Shown: positions 1 through 11,940, numbered from the stretch's first letter. The stretch is DNA of 64,000 nucleotides from Candidatus Altimarinota bacterium (GCA_028689205.1 JAQTWP010000001.1:189216-253215); one strand, 5' to 3'. The notes: a model not told the origin generated them from the sequence alone. A program made the numbers and translations.

Positions 1-852
1 ATTGAATGAAAAAATTGAAAAGTTCTAGAAAAAGCTTTATATCAGCCGAATTGAATCATTTTAACATCTTGACCAACTTGATCAGGTAAATCAACTACGC
101 TGTATTCATGTTTATCAAAATTAAACACTCCTGATGTTAATATTATGACACTAGAGGACCCGGTTGAAAATGTAATTGATTGAGTTAATCAAAGTCAGGT
201 TTTCCCTGATATTTGATATTCTTTTGCGTCAGGATTACGTACCGCTCTTCGTCAGGATCCAGATATTATAATGGTTTGAGAAATTCGTGATAAAGAAACT
301 ATAAATATCTGAATCGAAGCATCACTTACTTGACATTTAGTTCTATCTACAATACATACAAATTCCGCTGCAGAAACTCTTACCCGTATTTTGAATATGT
401 GAGTACAGGCATTTCTATTACCCGCTTCAATTAATGCTATAATGGCACAAAGATTAATCAGAAGATTATGTCCTCATTGTAAGAAAGCTATTAAAATAGA
501 AGAATTAAAACCAGATTTAAGAAGTCAGGTAACGAAATCTATAAAAAAAATATGAAGAGAAGAAATTATGTCAAGAGTTAGTTCTAAAATACTTGAAACG
601 CCAGCATTTTATGAACCAGTGTGATGCGATAAATGTGATAATACCTGATATGCTTGAAGAGTTTGAATATATGAAGTTATGGAAATTACTCCTATTATAA
701 AAGATTTTATAATTAAATGAGAAAGTTCTGTTGCAATTAATGATGCGGCAATTAATGGTTGAATGATATCTCTGGAAATGGACTGAATTATGAAGGCATT
801 GAATTGAACTACTTCATTAGAAGAGGTTTATGCAGCTGTAAAAAACGATTAA
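1..852 (+). CDS. pilB: Type IV pilus assembly ATPase PilB/GspE (5' truncated)
   Basis: This is the C-terminal part of the hexameric ATPase that powers pilin polymerisation at the inner face of the membrane; its start lies before the window. Visible motifs in order are Walker A GPTGSGKST (about residue 24), the Asp box with TLEDPVE, Walker B DIIMVGEIRD, a His box LSTIHTN and the zinc-binding CPHC...CDKC pair. Several of these glycines are TGA codons, so the gene is intact only in code 25. It ends in TAA 16 bp before pilC, with which it should form one transcript. Confidence 0.97.
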
Positions 853-868
853 TTATTAATTAAAAATT

Positions 869-2017
869 ATGTCAGAAAGTGATTATAGAATTATAGATTC
901 GTCTAGTTCACAAGATAAAAGTAGTAAATCTTTTTCATTCTCATTTACAGATATAAATGATTGGTTTATATCACAACAAAAAATATCTTCAAAATGAAAA
1001 GTTATTTTTTTCCGTTTATTAGCAACAATGGTTAATGCTTGAATTCCAATTTTGAGAGCAATATCAATTCTTGAAAAACAAGAAAAAGATGTAATTCTTA
1101 AGAAGTTATATACAAATCTTGTTTCAGGTATTAAATTATGAAAGAATTTAAGTATATGACTTAGAGATTACTGAGGTAATTTTTCTGATTCTGAGTGTTC
1201 AATTATTGAATCTGGTGAAAAAACATGAAAACTTAATTCAGCATTAGTTCAACTTGCAGATCAAACAGAAAAAGTAGCCTGAATTTCAAGAAAATTCAAA
1301 TGAGCCTTAATTTATCCTGCTGCCATAGTTTCCATAATGTTTGCTGCTATAGTTTTATTAATGACAATGGTAGTGCCAAAGATAGTTGAAATGTTTTGAG
1401 ATAAATCTAAACTCCCACCATTGACTCAGTTTTTGATATTCGTTAGTGATTTTTTTATAAATTACTTATGGTTAATGCTGATTTTTATGTTCTGATTTTT
1501 TGTCTTCATTAAATTACGGTATAAAACACCAGATTGAAAATATAGATTAGATTGAATTTTATTAAAAATTCCTATCTTATGAATGATTAATAAAAAAGTT
1601 ATTTTATCAAAATTTGCTAGAGTTTTCTCTAATCTATTGTCAAGTTGAATATCTATAGTAGAATGTTTAAGAATTGTATCAGATGTTGTATGAAACGAAG
1701 TATACAGACAAAGATTACTACTTCTCAGAGAAGATGTTAAAAAATGAGTTAAAATTGGAGAAAGTCTTGAAGACGATAACTTGTTTCCTGAGATGCTTGT
1801 TCAAATGATAAAGGTTTGAGAGGAAACAGCAAAACTTGATACAATTATTTTAAAAATCGCTGACTTTTATGATGATGAAGTTGATCAATCAGTAAATAAT
1901 ATACAAAAACTTCTTGAGCCGTTCATTATTGTAACTATGTCAATTGTGGTTTGATTCATTGCTGTAGGTATTATGCAGCCAATTATGTGACTTGCAGATA
2001 CTTTAAGTGAAAAATAA
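869..2017 (+). CDS. pilC: Type IV pilus inner-membrane platform protein PilC/GspF (copy 1)
   Basis: 382-residue polytopic membrane protein of the GspF family, the platform that couples PilB to pilin insertion. It has the family's duplicated layout: a cytoplasmic helical domain with the LLATMVNAGIPI motif, a hydrophobic stretch around residues 155-180, a second domain starting FSNLLSSGISI, and a C-terminal membrane pair after KLLEPFII. It directly follows pilB. A paralogue lies at 5510-6601 on the other strand. Many glycines are TGA. Confidence 0.95.
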
Positions 2018-2035
2018 ATAAACTACATAATATTT

Positions 2036-2066
2036 AAATCTCTTGATTTTTTCAAGAGATTTTTTA
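2036..2066 (+). terminator. Rho-independent terminator after pilBC
   Basis: The arms TCTCTTGA and TCAAGAGA enclose a short T-rich loop and are followed by a run of T, 19 bp after the pilC stop. Confidence 0.85.
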
Positions 2067-2102
2067 TTCTAATTTATATAATTTGATATTTATCCTTATA
2101 TT

Positions 2103-2693
2103 ATGCCAGAATCTTTAAAAAAATTAATAGATATTATAGCTTATTTGCCATGAATTTGAGAAAAATCAGCAGCTAGACTTTGATTTTTTCTTCTTAAGGC
2201 TAATTCTACTTATGTCTCTAATTTTTCTAAGCAATTAGAAAAAATAAAAACACAAATAAAAACATGTAATTCATGTTTTGGTTATACTGATAATGATAAT
2301 TGAATTTGTAGTATTTGTTCAGATAATTCAAGAGATCAGGATGTTATTTGTGTTGTTGAGGATTATTTAGATCTAATAAGTATTGAAAAATTGAAAATAT
2401 TTAAATGACAATATCATGTTCTTTGATGATCTATTTCACCAGTTAATTGAATTTTACCAAAGGATTTAAAATTCCAAGAATTATTTGAAAAAGTTAAAAA
2501 ACTTAAGTATAAAGAAATTATTTTAGCTATAAATCCAAATATAGAATGAGAAGCTACATCAATGTATATAAAAGAGAACCTATTAAACATTGATATTAAT
2601 ATTACAAAACTTTCAAAGTGATTACCTAATGCAGGGTATATTGAATATGCTGATGAAATTACCTTAATTAATGCTTTTAAATGAAGGAATTAA
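2103..2693 (+). CDS. recR: Recombination mediator RecR
   Basis: 196-residue RecR, the ring-forming partner of RecO that helps load RecA on gapped DNA. It has the N-terminal helix-hairpin-helix (LPGIGEKSAARL), a four-Cys zinc finger (CNSC ... CSIC), then a TOPRIM domain (VVEDYLDL ... ILAINPNIEGEAT) and the C-terminal GLPNAGYIEYADEITL motif. The length matches bacterial RecR (about 200). It stands alone between a terminator and a convergent pilin-like gene; recO is at 26981-27565. Confidence 0.96.
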
Positions 2694-2697
2694 TTAT

Positions 2698-3576
2698 TTA
2701 TTTTGAAAATAAACTATATTTAAGCGCATCAAAGTATTTATTTTTATCTTCACTAAATTCCAAATTCTGTTTAAAATCGTTAATTCTTGAAGAAGCTGTA
2801 ACTTTTAACTTTGGTAGACTAAATCACTCTTCGCTTTCTAATGAATAATCTAAATCTGAATTACTATATATGATTAGATAATTATTCTCATTTTCATCTA
2901 AAAAATCTCAAATAGATTTAGTTGATAGTTTAATTTTTTTGACATCGCCTAGAACATCAGAATCATCTAATATTTCCTTTTGAATTCACATTAGCTCGTT
3001 TAATCATGTATATCAAGTTCAGATAGTTTTACTTATAGTTCATGAACCAGTTATCCCAAAAGTTACTCATGATAAGTTATTACCAATTATATTCCATAAA
3101 TAATTTCAACTTCAAGATAATTTAAAAGAATTAGCTTTTATAAAATTAGATGTTAAGACATTTGGATTTTTTGAGTTTGGGGATATTTTTTGTCATTCAT
3201 CATAAAATAATGGAATTATTTCAAAATCTCATTTATTAATATGTCATATATAGTTTTTTGAATAGTTCTCTATGGAATAACTTATTTTTTGGTCTTTTAG
3301 AGTAATATTGTTAATATTCTTCGCGAATAAGTTAATATCATTATCATTACTATTTTCTATTATATTATCTTGAAATCATTCTCAATGGTTTTTTATTTTT
3401 AGAAGTGCATATTCTGTAGTTCATTCTGCTCAAGCATAAGTAGAAATTGCATTAAAAACTAATCTAGTATTTTTGGTTTCTTGAACAACAATAGTAAGAA
3501 TACCTGATGATAAAATTATTAGGAATGCAGTTATGAGAAGAGCAATAATTACAGAAAATCATTTTTTATTTTTCAT
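2698..3576 (-). CDS. PilX-like minor pilus/pseudopilus protein
   Basis: 292-residue protein starting MKNKKGFSVIIALLITAF, a single N-terminal hydrophobic helix after a G/F prepilin-like junction, then an Asn/Lys/Ser-rich exported domain. The position +5 Glu of true pilins is absent, as in PilX/GspK-type proteins. It is last in the minus-strand pilus operon starting at 7743, 5 bp after the upstream gene. The function is inferred from context and N-terminus; the exported part is not recognised. Confidence 0.7.
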
Positions 3577-3581
3577 AAACA

Positions 3582-4229
3582 TTAATTAGTCATATTTTTA
3601 TAAAGTTTAGCACTTATTGTTGTTTGTATGTGAATTTCACTGGCTTTTAATAGGTTGCTATTTAATCATTTTCAATTAGCGATTCATAAATCAAATATAA
3701 TTGTAACCTTTCATTCCTTATCAATATTTGTTATACTTGAATTAGGTTTACCTGATATAAAAAAATTAAGATTTTTTATATTTACTCTTTCGTCATTTAA
3801 TTCAATATTGCTATCTTTTTTTCAAAGATAGCATAATTCTGGACTAGTAACGCAACTTGATTCGCAAACTCATGTTACTCATTTTTTCATCATACAATAA
3901 ATAATTGGGCTGGCTCAGGTATTTTTGATATATAATTGTTTATTTCAAATTCAATTATAATCAATAGTTTCGAATCAAGGCAAGGAATATGCAGAATAAT
4001 CAATTCACTTTTCTCTTATTTCATATGCAATTGATTCTATAATATTTCTAGAGTTTTCTTGGAGAATTCTAGATAGTTCTAGTTTTTTGTTTAGATTAAT
4101 AAAATTACTATAAACCACAAATATAGAAAGCATAATTATAGAAAGAATAGTTAATGCAACTATCATTTCTATTAATGTGAATCAGGTTTTTTTGAACCTA
4201 TGTAGAGTATTTAGATTTTTTTTATACAT
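3582..4229 (-). CDS. Type IV pilin-like protein (PilW/GspJ-like)
   Basis: 215 residues with a class III prepilin signal: a short basic leader ending KKTG, cleavage before FTLIEM, Glu at position +5 of the mature protein, then a hydrophobic helix. Three closely spaced Cys (VCESSC ... LCY) in the exported domain could form disulfides. It should be processed by the peptidase at 25978-26979. Assignment to PilW/GspJ rests on size and operon place, so a minor pilin role is inferred. Confidence 0.8.
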
Positions 4230-4240
4230 ATTTTATTAAA

Positions 4241-4900
4241 TTATTTTTTCCAATCAGTTATTATTGTAGATATTGAATACTTGGTAATAGTTCTTTCAGA
4301 ATTTATAATTTGCGCCGTAACTTTAAAGGCATTATCAACTATAATTTCAGTATTTGGGGTTATAGTTGTATTTTTGGTTTTAAGTTTTTCTATTTTTATA
4401 TAGGAATAAAAATGAGTGGATTTGTTTGTTCAGCTACAATCGTATGTATATCTATTTTTATCATCTAAACATAGCTCTGTTTTATCTTCTGAAGACGGAT
4501 TCAGTATGTAAGTTGTATTTTCATTCGCTTCTTCAAAAGTGGAACTGAGTTTTTGAATGTTAATTGATGGATTTGATGAAGTATCTTCCTGATATTCATT
4601 GGATATTTTGTAGTATCATCAAGTTAAATATTCTCAGATTGTTGGATTATGTTTAATTATCGTACTATCTAATTTATTCCATTTAAGCATTTTTGACCAA
4701 TTAGAATCACGATTATTTTTTATTAGTTCAATACTCTCTCTTGCTAGATTAGAAGCTATAATTTCATTCCTAGATTTAACTGATGAATTAAGCGCTGAAT
4801 AAACAAGTAAATAGGCACTTAGAATTCAGATTGTAAAAATTACAATTCAAACTAATAGTTCAACAACCGTAAATCAAATATGTGTTTTATTTTTGCTCAT
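4241..4900 (-). CDS. Type IV pilin-like protein (PilV/GspI-like)
   Basis: 219 residues with a prepilin leader KTHIG, then FTVVELLVG and a hydrophobic helix; Glu sits at +5. The motif LARESIELIKNNRDSNW resembles PilV-type minor pilins and recurs in the pilin at 23166-23801 (INIAREGIEAVGNIRDTNW), as does a final DWKK/NWKK. The two are probably paralogues. It lies between two other pilin-like genes of the same operon. Confidence 0.8.
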
Positions 4901-4902
4901 AA

Positions 4903-5427
4903 TTATTTTATTTCTATGGTTTTAGATAAAATTCAATTTGTTGATTCTTTTAATCCTATAATAATATTTTTTAGAGTTCAAATTTGAGTAGCATTTTTAT
5001 AAATTTCTGAATCTCAATTAGGTGATTTAAAGTACATTATTAATTCATTTAGCTCATTTCAATTATTATCTACGAATTTATTAGTGTTTATGTTTTTTTC
5101 TAACGGAAGCTCTCTTATTAGGTCTCAACTTACTTCTGATATACTTCAGCTATAATCAAAAGGGAATCATACTAATTTAATAGAATTTCATCATTTTGTA
5201 AAAAATATTGCAATGTTTTGATTCTTACCGGTTGTATTTATAAGTCAAGCAGAACTGTTTCTTGCTTCACTAATAGTCTGAGTTATTATTTCTTTACTAA
5301 GATTCACTCTTGAAATATCTGAATATAAATTATAAGGTACAACTACCAATACACTTATTATTCAAATAATTGAAATAACTATCATTATTTCAATTAAGGT
5401 AAAAGCTTTATTTTTTTTTGATTGCAT
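4903..5427 (-). CDS. Type IV pilin-like protein (GspH/FimT-like)
   Basis: 174 residues with the cleavage motif KNKA|FTLIEIMIV, an N-terminal hydrophobic helix and a smaller exported domain, which is the size range of GspH/FimT minor pilins. It ends 2 bp before the next pilin gene starts. A role in initiating the pilus tip is inferred from family and context. Confidence 0.8.
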
Positions 5428-5479
5428 ACTTATTTTATTATAGTATTCATTTTATAATTCTTTTTTAAAAATCAAATAA

Positions 5480-5508
5480 AAATAATCCCAACCTAATGGG
5501 ATTATTTT
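5480..5508. terminator. Terminator-like hairpin after the second pilC
   Basis: AATAATCCCA and TGGGATTATT form a stem around CACCTAA-type loop bases, with A-rich and T-rich flanks, just past the stop at 5510. It lies between the second pilC and the first pilin gene, so it may reduce rather than abolish transcription into the pilin genes. Confidence 0.7.
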
Positions 5509-5509
5509 A

Positions 5510-6601
5510 TTAAACAGTTTCTGTAATTTTTATAACCGCTGAGAATATTGCAAAAGCAAACCATAAAACGAATAATCATGCTATAAGAATTGCAAGTGGT
5601 TCAATCCATTTTATTAATATTGATACAGAATTTTCTACTTCTCTAGTATATTGGGTATGTATTTTATCACAAACTTTGTTGATTGTAGATGTTCTTTCTC
5701 AGGCTCAAATAATTTGAATAAAATCATTAGGGAAATATCTATGTTCTGGATCAGTTTCTTCAATACTTTGTGTTATTTTTTTACCGGATGAAACTTTTTC
5801 TGCAATAATATTTATTGCTTCATTATATATTACATTATTACTTGATTCTCAGGTAAGTCTCAGAGTTTTAATTATTGGAATTCACGCTCCAATTAAAAGT
5901 CCTAGGTTAGATGATATTTGAGCAATAATATAGTTTTTATAAACAGCTCAAACAAGTGGAGTTTTTAAAAATAATTCATCGAATACTCTTTTTCAACTAT
6001 CTGTCTTTGAATAAGCTTTTATTCAAATAATTAGAAATATAGCTATAAAAACTAATAATATAAAATTATTTATTACAAAGCTACTAGTGTTTATAAGTGC
6101 TTTTGTAGAAGTTGGTAACTCGGTTCCAACTGTACTGAATAATGGAATAAGTTTTGGAATAACGTAAGTCATGATTGTTAATACTGCAATCATCAAAAAC
6201 ACCATTATTATAATTGGATATGTTAGGGCTGATTTAGCTTTTTGACGAAGACTTTCTTGTTCTCTAAGCTGGATTGCAAGATTCTCAAAAGATTTCTGTA
6301 TTTTTCATGAACTTTCTCAAGCTTCAATTATTGCAACTTCTTTTTTATCAAAAGTCTCTGGAAGTTTTTTCATTGCAATACTAAAACTATCTCATGAATC
6401 TGCAAATATAAGCAAACTTGCAACTTCACGTGCCATTTTTGGATTATTAGTTTTTTCCAAAAAAGCTTTAAGTCAATTGATTACCGTAACTCATCAATCA
6501 ACAAGATTAGATAAATGTTCATAAAATAGAGCCTTATCACGAATTTTTATTGAATTCCAAAAATTAACTTGTATGTCACGATATTCTTGAAGATTTTCCA
6601 T
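5510..6601 (-). CDS. pilC: Type IV pilus inner-membrane platform protein PilC/GspF (copy 2)
   Basis: 363-residue GspF-family protein, clearly related to 869-2017 but diverged. It shows two cytoplasmic repeats (LYEHLSNLVDGGVTVI... and ISSNLGLLIGAGIPIIKTL) and three predicted membrane segments (about residues 130-150, 170-195 and 335-355). It follows the PilO-like gene with 2 bp spacing. Two PilC proteins may serve two ATPases or two machines; only one ATPase is in the window. Confidence 0.93.
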
Positions 6602-6603
6602 AT

Positions 6604-7173
6604 TTAATTGTTTTCAAAATAATACATTCATAAACTTAAACTTGCTTGAGTAGTTGAATTCTGATTTTCACTATTAAGAGGGAAAGCAGCATTTTTTATA
6701 ATGAATCTTACATTAGAAGTTTTATCTGTAAGGTATTCCAGATATTTATTAAGCTCAACTATATTTTTTGCATCTATGCTGAATCAAATATTTGCCATAC
6801 TTAATCAATTAGGAAGTTTTTGTCATTTATCCATAGATATATCATTTATATTCACTCAATCGAATTTTGCATATATTTGGTTAAGAATTATATCTTCTCT
6901 ATATGGTGAAGCATATTGAGCAATTAATTGCTGAGTTTTTTTATCATTTTTAACTTTATTTTTCTTTTCGTTCAAAGTCATTAATTCTTCATTAAGACTC
7001 TTTTCTTTTATTTTTAATGAAGCTACTTCTTCGTTATATTGATTATAACTAGAATATAGATCAGATAAAACAAAGAAAGTAATTCAAAGCGTTATAATTA
7101 TTAATAGTGTTGCATATATATTATTTTTGTCAGCTCTTTTATAAAGTGGGCTGTAATTATTTGTTTGTGTCAT
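6604..7173 (-). CDS. PilO-like pilus alignment protein
   Basis: 189 residues: a short cytoplasmic N-terminus, one membrane segment (IYATLLIIITLGITFFVL), a coiled-coil region rich in Glu/Lys (about 55-85) and a small C-terminal alpha/beta domain. This is PilO architecture. It sits directly between a PilN-like gene and pilC, the usual pilus order. Sequence similarity alone would not prove it; the call is architecture plus context. Confidence 0.72.
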
Positions 7174-7200
7174 AATGTGGATATTAATATTTAAACTTAT

Positions 7201-7743
7201 TTATTTTTTAATTATTTTTAAAGTAACATCAAAAGTTCTTTTAAGTATATCTCATGTAACAGAACTAACTGGCTCAAGAGTGAATATAGGATTTCATATA
7301 GTTCTAAAATCTTTTATAAAATTAGATACTATAAAAACCGAATCAGCAACACTGTCTTTGTTATTGGTCGTAGCAACTGTATTTATAGAATTTCAATCAT
7401 AACTGAATCAACTAAACATTAATTTATATTTTTTACCTAGACTTATTACTTCGGTTATATAATTTTGTGCTTTTGATTCTTCAATATCTTTTGATATGCT
7501 TTTTTCGCTTGAAATTACAATATCATAAGCAGCAATTTCATTATCTTTTTTTAATTCTAATATTTGCTTATCAAAATTAGCTATTTTATCATTAGAAATT
7601 TGAATATCCCTTTGCAGTGTTTTTTGCATAGTCCAAAGTATTCATGAAATACTAGATACTACTATTAATAATATTATAGAAATTACTAAATACATATTAG
7701 AATTACCAGCTTTTGCTTTAATTTCATTATTATTTGATTCCAT
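7201..7743 (-). CDS. PilN-like pilus alignment protein
   Basis: 180 residues with one N-terminal membrane helix (MYLVISIILLIVVSSISGIL), a coiled coil (about 45-90, QRDIQISNDKIANFDKQIL) and a globular C-terminus. This matches PilN, the partner of PilO below the outer-envelope complex. It is first in the minus-strand pilus operon. A PilM gene is not present nearby. Confidence 0.68.
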
Positions 7744-7828
7744 TTTTTATTTTTTATGAAATAATACTTTTTCATTTTAGCATAATATTTATATAATTGC
7801 AAAAAATCACTCATTATATTTTTGTTTT

Positions 7829-8224
7829 ATGATTTATACATTAAAAGATTTAGAAAAAATTGATTTAAAACTTAAGCCTTGATATAAAATTTTTTTATAT
7901 TGAGATTTATGAGCAGGGAAGACTACAATTATAAAATATATATTAAAAAATATTTTATGAGATAATATAAATATCACCAGTCCAACTTACATTCATTATA
8001 AAAAATATGACAACAATATATATCACTTTGATTTATATAGACTGGAAAACTATGATGATTTTATAAATATTGGTTGAGAAGAGATTGTTGATAATGGGCA
8101 AAATATATGTTTCATAGAATGGCCTCAGATTATAGAAGAAATATTTAAACCAAATATTAAAATAATATTAAATAAAGTTCTGGATAATGAGAATGAAAGA
8201 GATATTGAAATTATATATTGTTAG
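7829..8224 (+). CDS. tsaE: tRNA t6A biosynthesis ATPase TsaE
   Basis: 131-residue TsaE (YjeE), the ATPase of the complex making N6-threonylcarbamoyladenosine at A37 of ANN-decoding tRNAs. Walker A is GDLGAGKTTI, followed by the family signature ITSPTYIHYKKY and YHFDLYRLENYDDFINIGGEE, and FIEWPQII. The length is slightly shorter than usual (about 150). The matching L-threonylcarbamoyl-AMP synthase is at 14302-14826. The gene is single, divergent from the pilus operon. Confidence 0.95.
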
Positions 8225-8232
8225 TATTTTTT

Positions 8233-9240
8233 TTAAATTTCAGGAATCTCAATTGAATAAATTTTAATTTTTTGTTTTTTTCAAGATAATTTCTGTTCTC
8301 AAATATGATTAATTGTAAAAATCTCCTTATTATCTATAATATCATATGTATTTTGACCAATTATAATTTTTTTATCATATTTTCTAGTTAATCATTCTAG
8401 TCTTGAAGCTATATTTACATTATCTCAAATAACTGTTGCATCCATTCTTTGTTTTGTTCATACGGTTCACATTATTACTTCTCATGAATTAATTCATATT
8501 CATATATTAAGATATTTTCATATATTAGACATTTGAAATCTTTTTATGAATTCTTGTATATTCAGTGCACAACTAATTGCCTTGTCAGAATTAACATGTT
8601 CGAATAACACCATAATTCAGTCTCAGAGGAATTTATCAATATATCATCAATGTTCATAAATAATTTCACCAATTCAATCAAAATATATATTAAGTAAAAA
8701 TAAAGCTCTATCCGGAGTCATAGTTTCACTTATTTTTGTAAATCACATTATATCCAAAAACATAATAGTGACATTTTTGATTATTCAATTTCAAAGACTA
8801 ATTTTTTCTGATCACCTATATCATATTTGTTTGTATATATCTTTTGGTACGAATTTTTCAAAAACACTATTAAGATCTACCAAATCTTTTTTTTGAAGAT
8901 TTCATTTTATATATGACCTTTTTATTAATGAGCTTATTTCTTTATTTTCGCTATATAACGCATTTTTTGGAATTGAGTAAATTTCTTTATCTTCTATGAT
9001 ATTTTTAAATATAATCATTAAATTATTGAATTCAATCCTTCTTTTTTCATTTAAATATAAATATATTGCAACTGTCAGGAAATTAATAAAGATATTTACA
9101 TATATTAAATATCATAGTAACTGAGCTCTACTAAAAAATATAACACTTGTTAGAAGTATTATATTGATAATTAAGAATATAATAAGAAGTAACTTATTCG
9201 TATATTTATTTTCTTTAATTATTGGAAATCTTTTCATCAT
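8233..9240 (-). CDS. Membrane-bound class III adenylate/guanylate cyclase
   Basis: 335 residues: two N-terminal membrane helices (about 15-65), a linker, then a class III cyclase domain (about 165-330). Visible catalytic elements are the first metal Asp in IMFLDIMGFTKIS, the Lys and second Asp in YIDKFLGDGIMV, an Asp in QRMDATVIGDNVN, and the transition-state Asn/Arg in NVNIASRLEG. All key residues look intact, so it should make cAMP (Lys/Asp pair favours adenine). No cAMP effector is visible in the window. It is downstream of prsW, 60 bp away. Confidence 0.92.
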
Positions 9241-9299
9241 ATTTCATAATTATTTTTGACCACAATATATATTAGTATATTTTTTAAAATAAATCAAAA

Positions 9300-10262
9300 T
9301 TATGTTTCTTTATAAAAAATCTTTGTAACATACAAATATCAAAAAATTAAATATATGAAAATAATAGCTGTAAAATCTAGAGTTAATGAAATATCATATA
9401 TTGCATGAATAGCTATGGAAAGAGAAAATGCAATTAAAAAAGTTTTAACATAATTAAAGTTTAATTTATTATTCTTTAAATACATTTTGATAAATGAGTA
9501 GATAACTAGGCTACTACAAAGAATATGGACAAACAATGAAAATATTCATCTAAAAATCCATATCGATATTAGCTCTGAAGAAAATCAATTTTCTCTGAAT
9601 ATATTGAATAGATATAATATATTTTCTACAAATCAAAATCCAAGTGCAATAAAAATTGCATACATAACTCATTTTTTAATTGTGTCGGATTCTGCTAGGC
9701 TACTAGGAATAAAATTAAAATGTTTTGATGATTCTTCTAATAATCACACAATTATATAATACAATAATATAAGTCATGTTGTTCAAAAAACACTTTTACC
9801 TATTTCTACACTATTTTTTATTTTTCATGAAAGTAGTCAAATATCAGCTATTAAATAATATAGAACCAAAAAAATTAATATAAATAAATTCAAAAAAACA
9901 AGATTTTTCAAATATGTTCTATAGATTTTCGATATATTATCAATAAATAAAAGTCCTGCAATCAAGCTAAAAATTCATACTGATAAAATTGTTATTAAAA
10001 GAGATATTGAGATTTGCAATGGTTCAAAAACTCAAGAAGATAGAATTTCTAATAAGTTATAGCTTTTTATTCATAATGTATTTAGAATTTCTTCTGAATA
10101 TAATACAGGAACTACACTAATTCATCATGCAATTATTCAAGCAAGAAACCTTCTTGAATTAAGTTCCGAGTTATTAAGATATGAAAATATATATGCCCAA
10201 ATTAAAATAGGTATAAAGGCAATTACAGATATTCAGATTATTTGAAGACTTGTAGAAAACAT
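9300..10262 (-). CDS. prsW: PrsW-family intramembrane protease
   Basis: 320-residue protein with eight or more hydrophobic segments. The family motifs are present: EE..K in GLLEESSKHF, FGFVEN in IALGFGFVENILYLF, and two His (FVHILCS, AIHAIYD) in later helices. PrsW cleaves membrane anti-sigma factors in Bacillus; the substrate here is unknown. It begins 2 bp after the small membrane gene 10265-10459 and is followed by the cyclase. Confidence 0.88.
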
Positions 10263-10264
10263 TC

Positions 10265-10459
10265 CTATTTTTTGTTTTTAAATATTTCGTATCATCAGAA
10301 TTTAATACTTTCTTTTTTACCTTTTTTCATTGCTGAGCTTATTAATATGATGTTTCCTCATATGAATATTAGTACTAATCAAACCAAGAGCGATAAAAGT
10401 TCTGGCACTAGAATAACAAGTGCCCCAAATACTACAAGTATAATTCAAAATATTGGCAT
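10265..10459 (-). CDS. Small membrane protein upstream of prsW
   Basis: 64 residues with two hydrophobic stretches separated by a short turn (LVILVPELLSLLVGLVLIFIGGNIILI) and a basic tail. It is probably a two-helix membrane protein. It starts the operon with prsW and the cyclase. No family was recognised. Confidence 0.7.
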
Positions 10460-10521
10460 AATCTTTTTTTTTAAAGAATATAGTTTTTGAGTATTCGATT
10501 AAAATTTACTTAACCTGACAT

Positions 10522-10527
10522 ATTATA
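10522..10527 (-). promoter_or_regulatory. Candidate -10 element for the prsW operon
   Basis: TATAAT on the minus strand, about 60 bp before the start of 10265-10459. No convincing -35 hexamer is seen at the right distance, so this is tentative. Confidence 0.4.
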
Positions 10528-10557
10528 CTTGAATTTGCCAAATTTGCATAAAATTTT

Positions 10558-11829
10558 TTATTTTTCTTCAGAGTTTACTTTTTCAATTACTGCTCATAAT
10601 TTCCTCATTTTACCTATAATATCTTCATAACCTCTTTCTATATACTCTACATTTGTAATATAAGTGTCTCATGTAGCAATTAATCAAGCTATAATCATTG
10701 CAACTCATGCTCTTAGATCCCAGCTAGAAACTGTAGCTCATTTTAGTTTAGTTTTACCAAAAATTAATGCTTCATGTGGATTTAGAATTGCTGGATGTCA
10801 TTTCATTTTTTCTATCTCAACTAAGAAATTAAGTCTTCATTCATATATTACTTCTTCAACTTTACTTATTCAATCTGCCTGAGTAAGAAGCACGCAGAGA
10901 GGTGATTGAAGGTCTGTAGGAAGTCCAGGAAATACTTTTGTTTGAAATCTGACAGCTTTAAGATTTTCTATTGAATTATAAACTCTTAATTCATCATTTC
11001 CAATTTGCTCGAATTTTACTCAAGCTTCTTCTAGTTTTGCCAGAAAGCTTTTTGAATCAAGAATACATGCATTTTTGATATCAATATAATTATCACTTGC
11101 CAATGCTCATAAAACCATAAAAGTTCCAGCTTCAATATAATCACTACAAACACTAAATTCTACTTCATCAGCTAAATTCTCAACTCAATCTATAATTATA
11201 GAATGATCATAATCAAGGGTTATTTTTGCTCATGCATTATTGAAGAATTTAATTAAATTTATAACATGTGGTTCTATGGCTCATAGTCTTAATATAGTTT
11301 TTCAAGGTCTTAAAACACTTGCAATTATAAGATTTTCTGTAGCTGTTACCGAGAACCAATCAATAATAATTTCTTTTTCTCAACTGTCCATTTTTCAAGA
11401 CAGATGAACTTTATCCATTCAATCAATATTTTTATAACCTAATTTTACTAATCATTTGATATGTTCATCTATTGGTCTTTTACCAATATTACATCAACCC
11501 GGGAAAGGAATATTTATTTCTCAGAATTTTTGTAAAATGGGTGGCAAAAGGAAAATTCAAACTCTAATTTTATTAATTAATTCTTTATTAAACTTGTCCA
11601 AATTCATTTCTGAACTATCCATTTTCAATGTATTTCCTTGAAAATCAACCTTCACACCAAGACTTTCAATAATATCTAGAAAAGTTAAAACATCACCTAT
11701 TCTAGGAACATTATTAAGTGTAACTTTCTTAATAAGAAGAGACGCTGCAATAATTGGTAGGCTCGCATTCTTAGATCCACTAATTTGCACACTTCATTTT
11801 ATTTTTTGTCAACCTGCAACTTTTAACAT
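10558..11829 (-). CDS. murA: UDP-N-acetylglucosamine 1-carboxyvinyltransferase MurA
   Basis: 423 residues, full length for MurA, the enolpyruvyl transferase of the first committed step of peptidoglycan precursor synthesis. The N-terminal GSKNASLP substrate loop and the catalytic Cys loop PGGCNIGKRPID are present, so the enzyme should be fosfomycin-sensitive in principle (Cys, not Asp). C-terminal motifs include VFPGLPTDLQSP and SGDLRAGVAMIIAGL. The gene is monocistronic and divergent from gltX. Confidence 0.97.
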
Positions 11830-11940
11830 TTAATTTTGTTTATTAATAATATATGAGACATATTAGATATTTTTAGAATTAATTCAAATATGATTGTAAA
11901 ATTTATTTATATAAACATACTATTTAATCATTATTTTGGT

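Noticed and set aside
6023-6205. Stand-alone 60-residue membrane protein
   Set aside because: It is just the TGA-free stretch of the second PilC (5510-6601).
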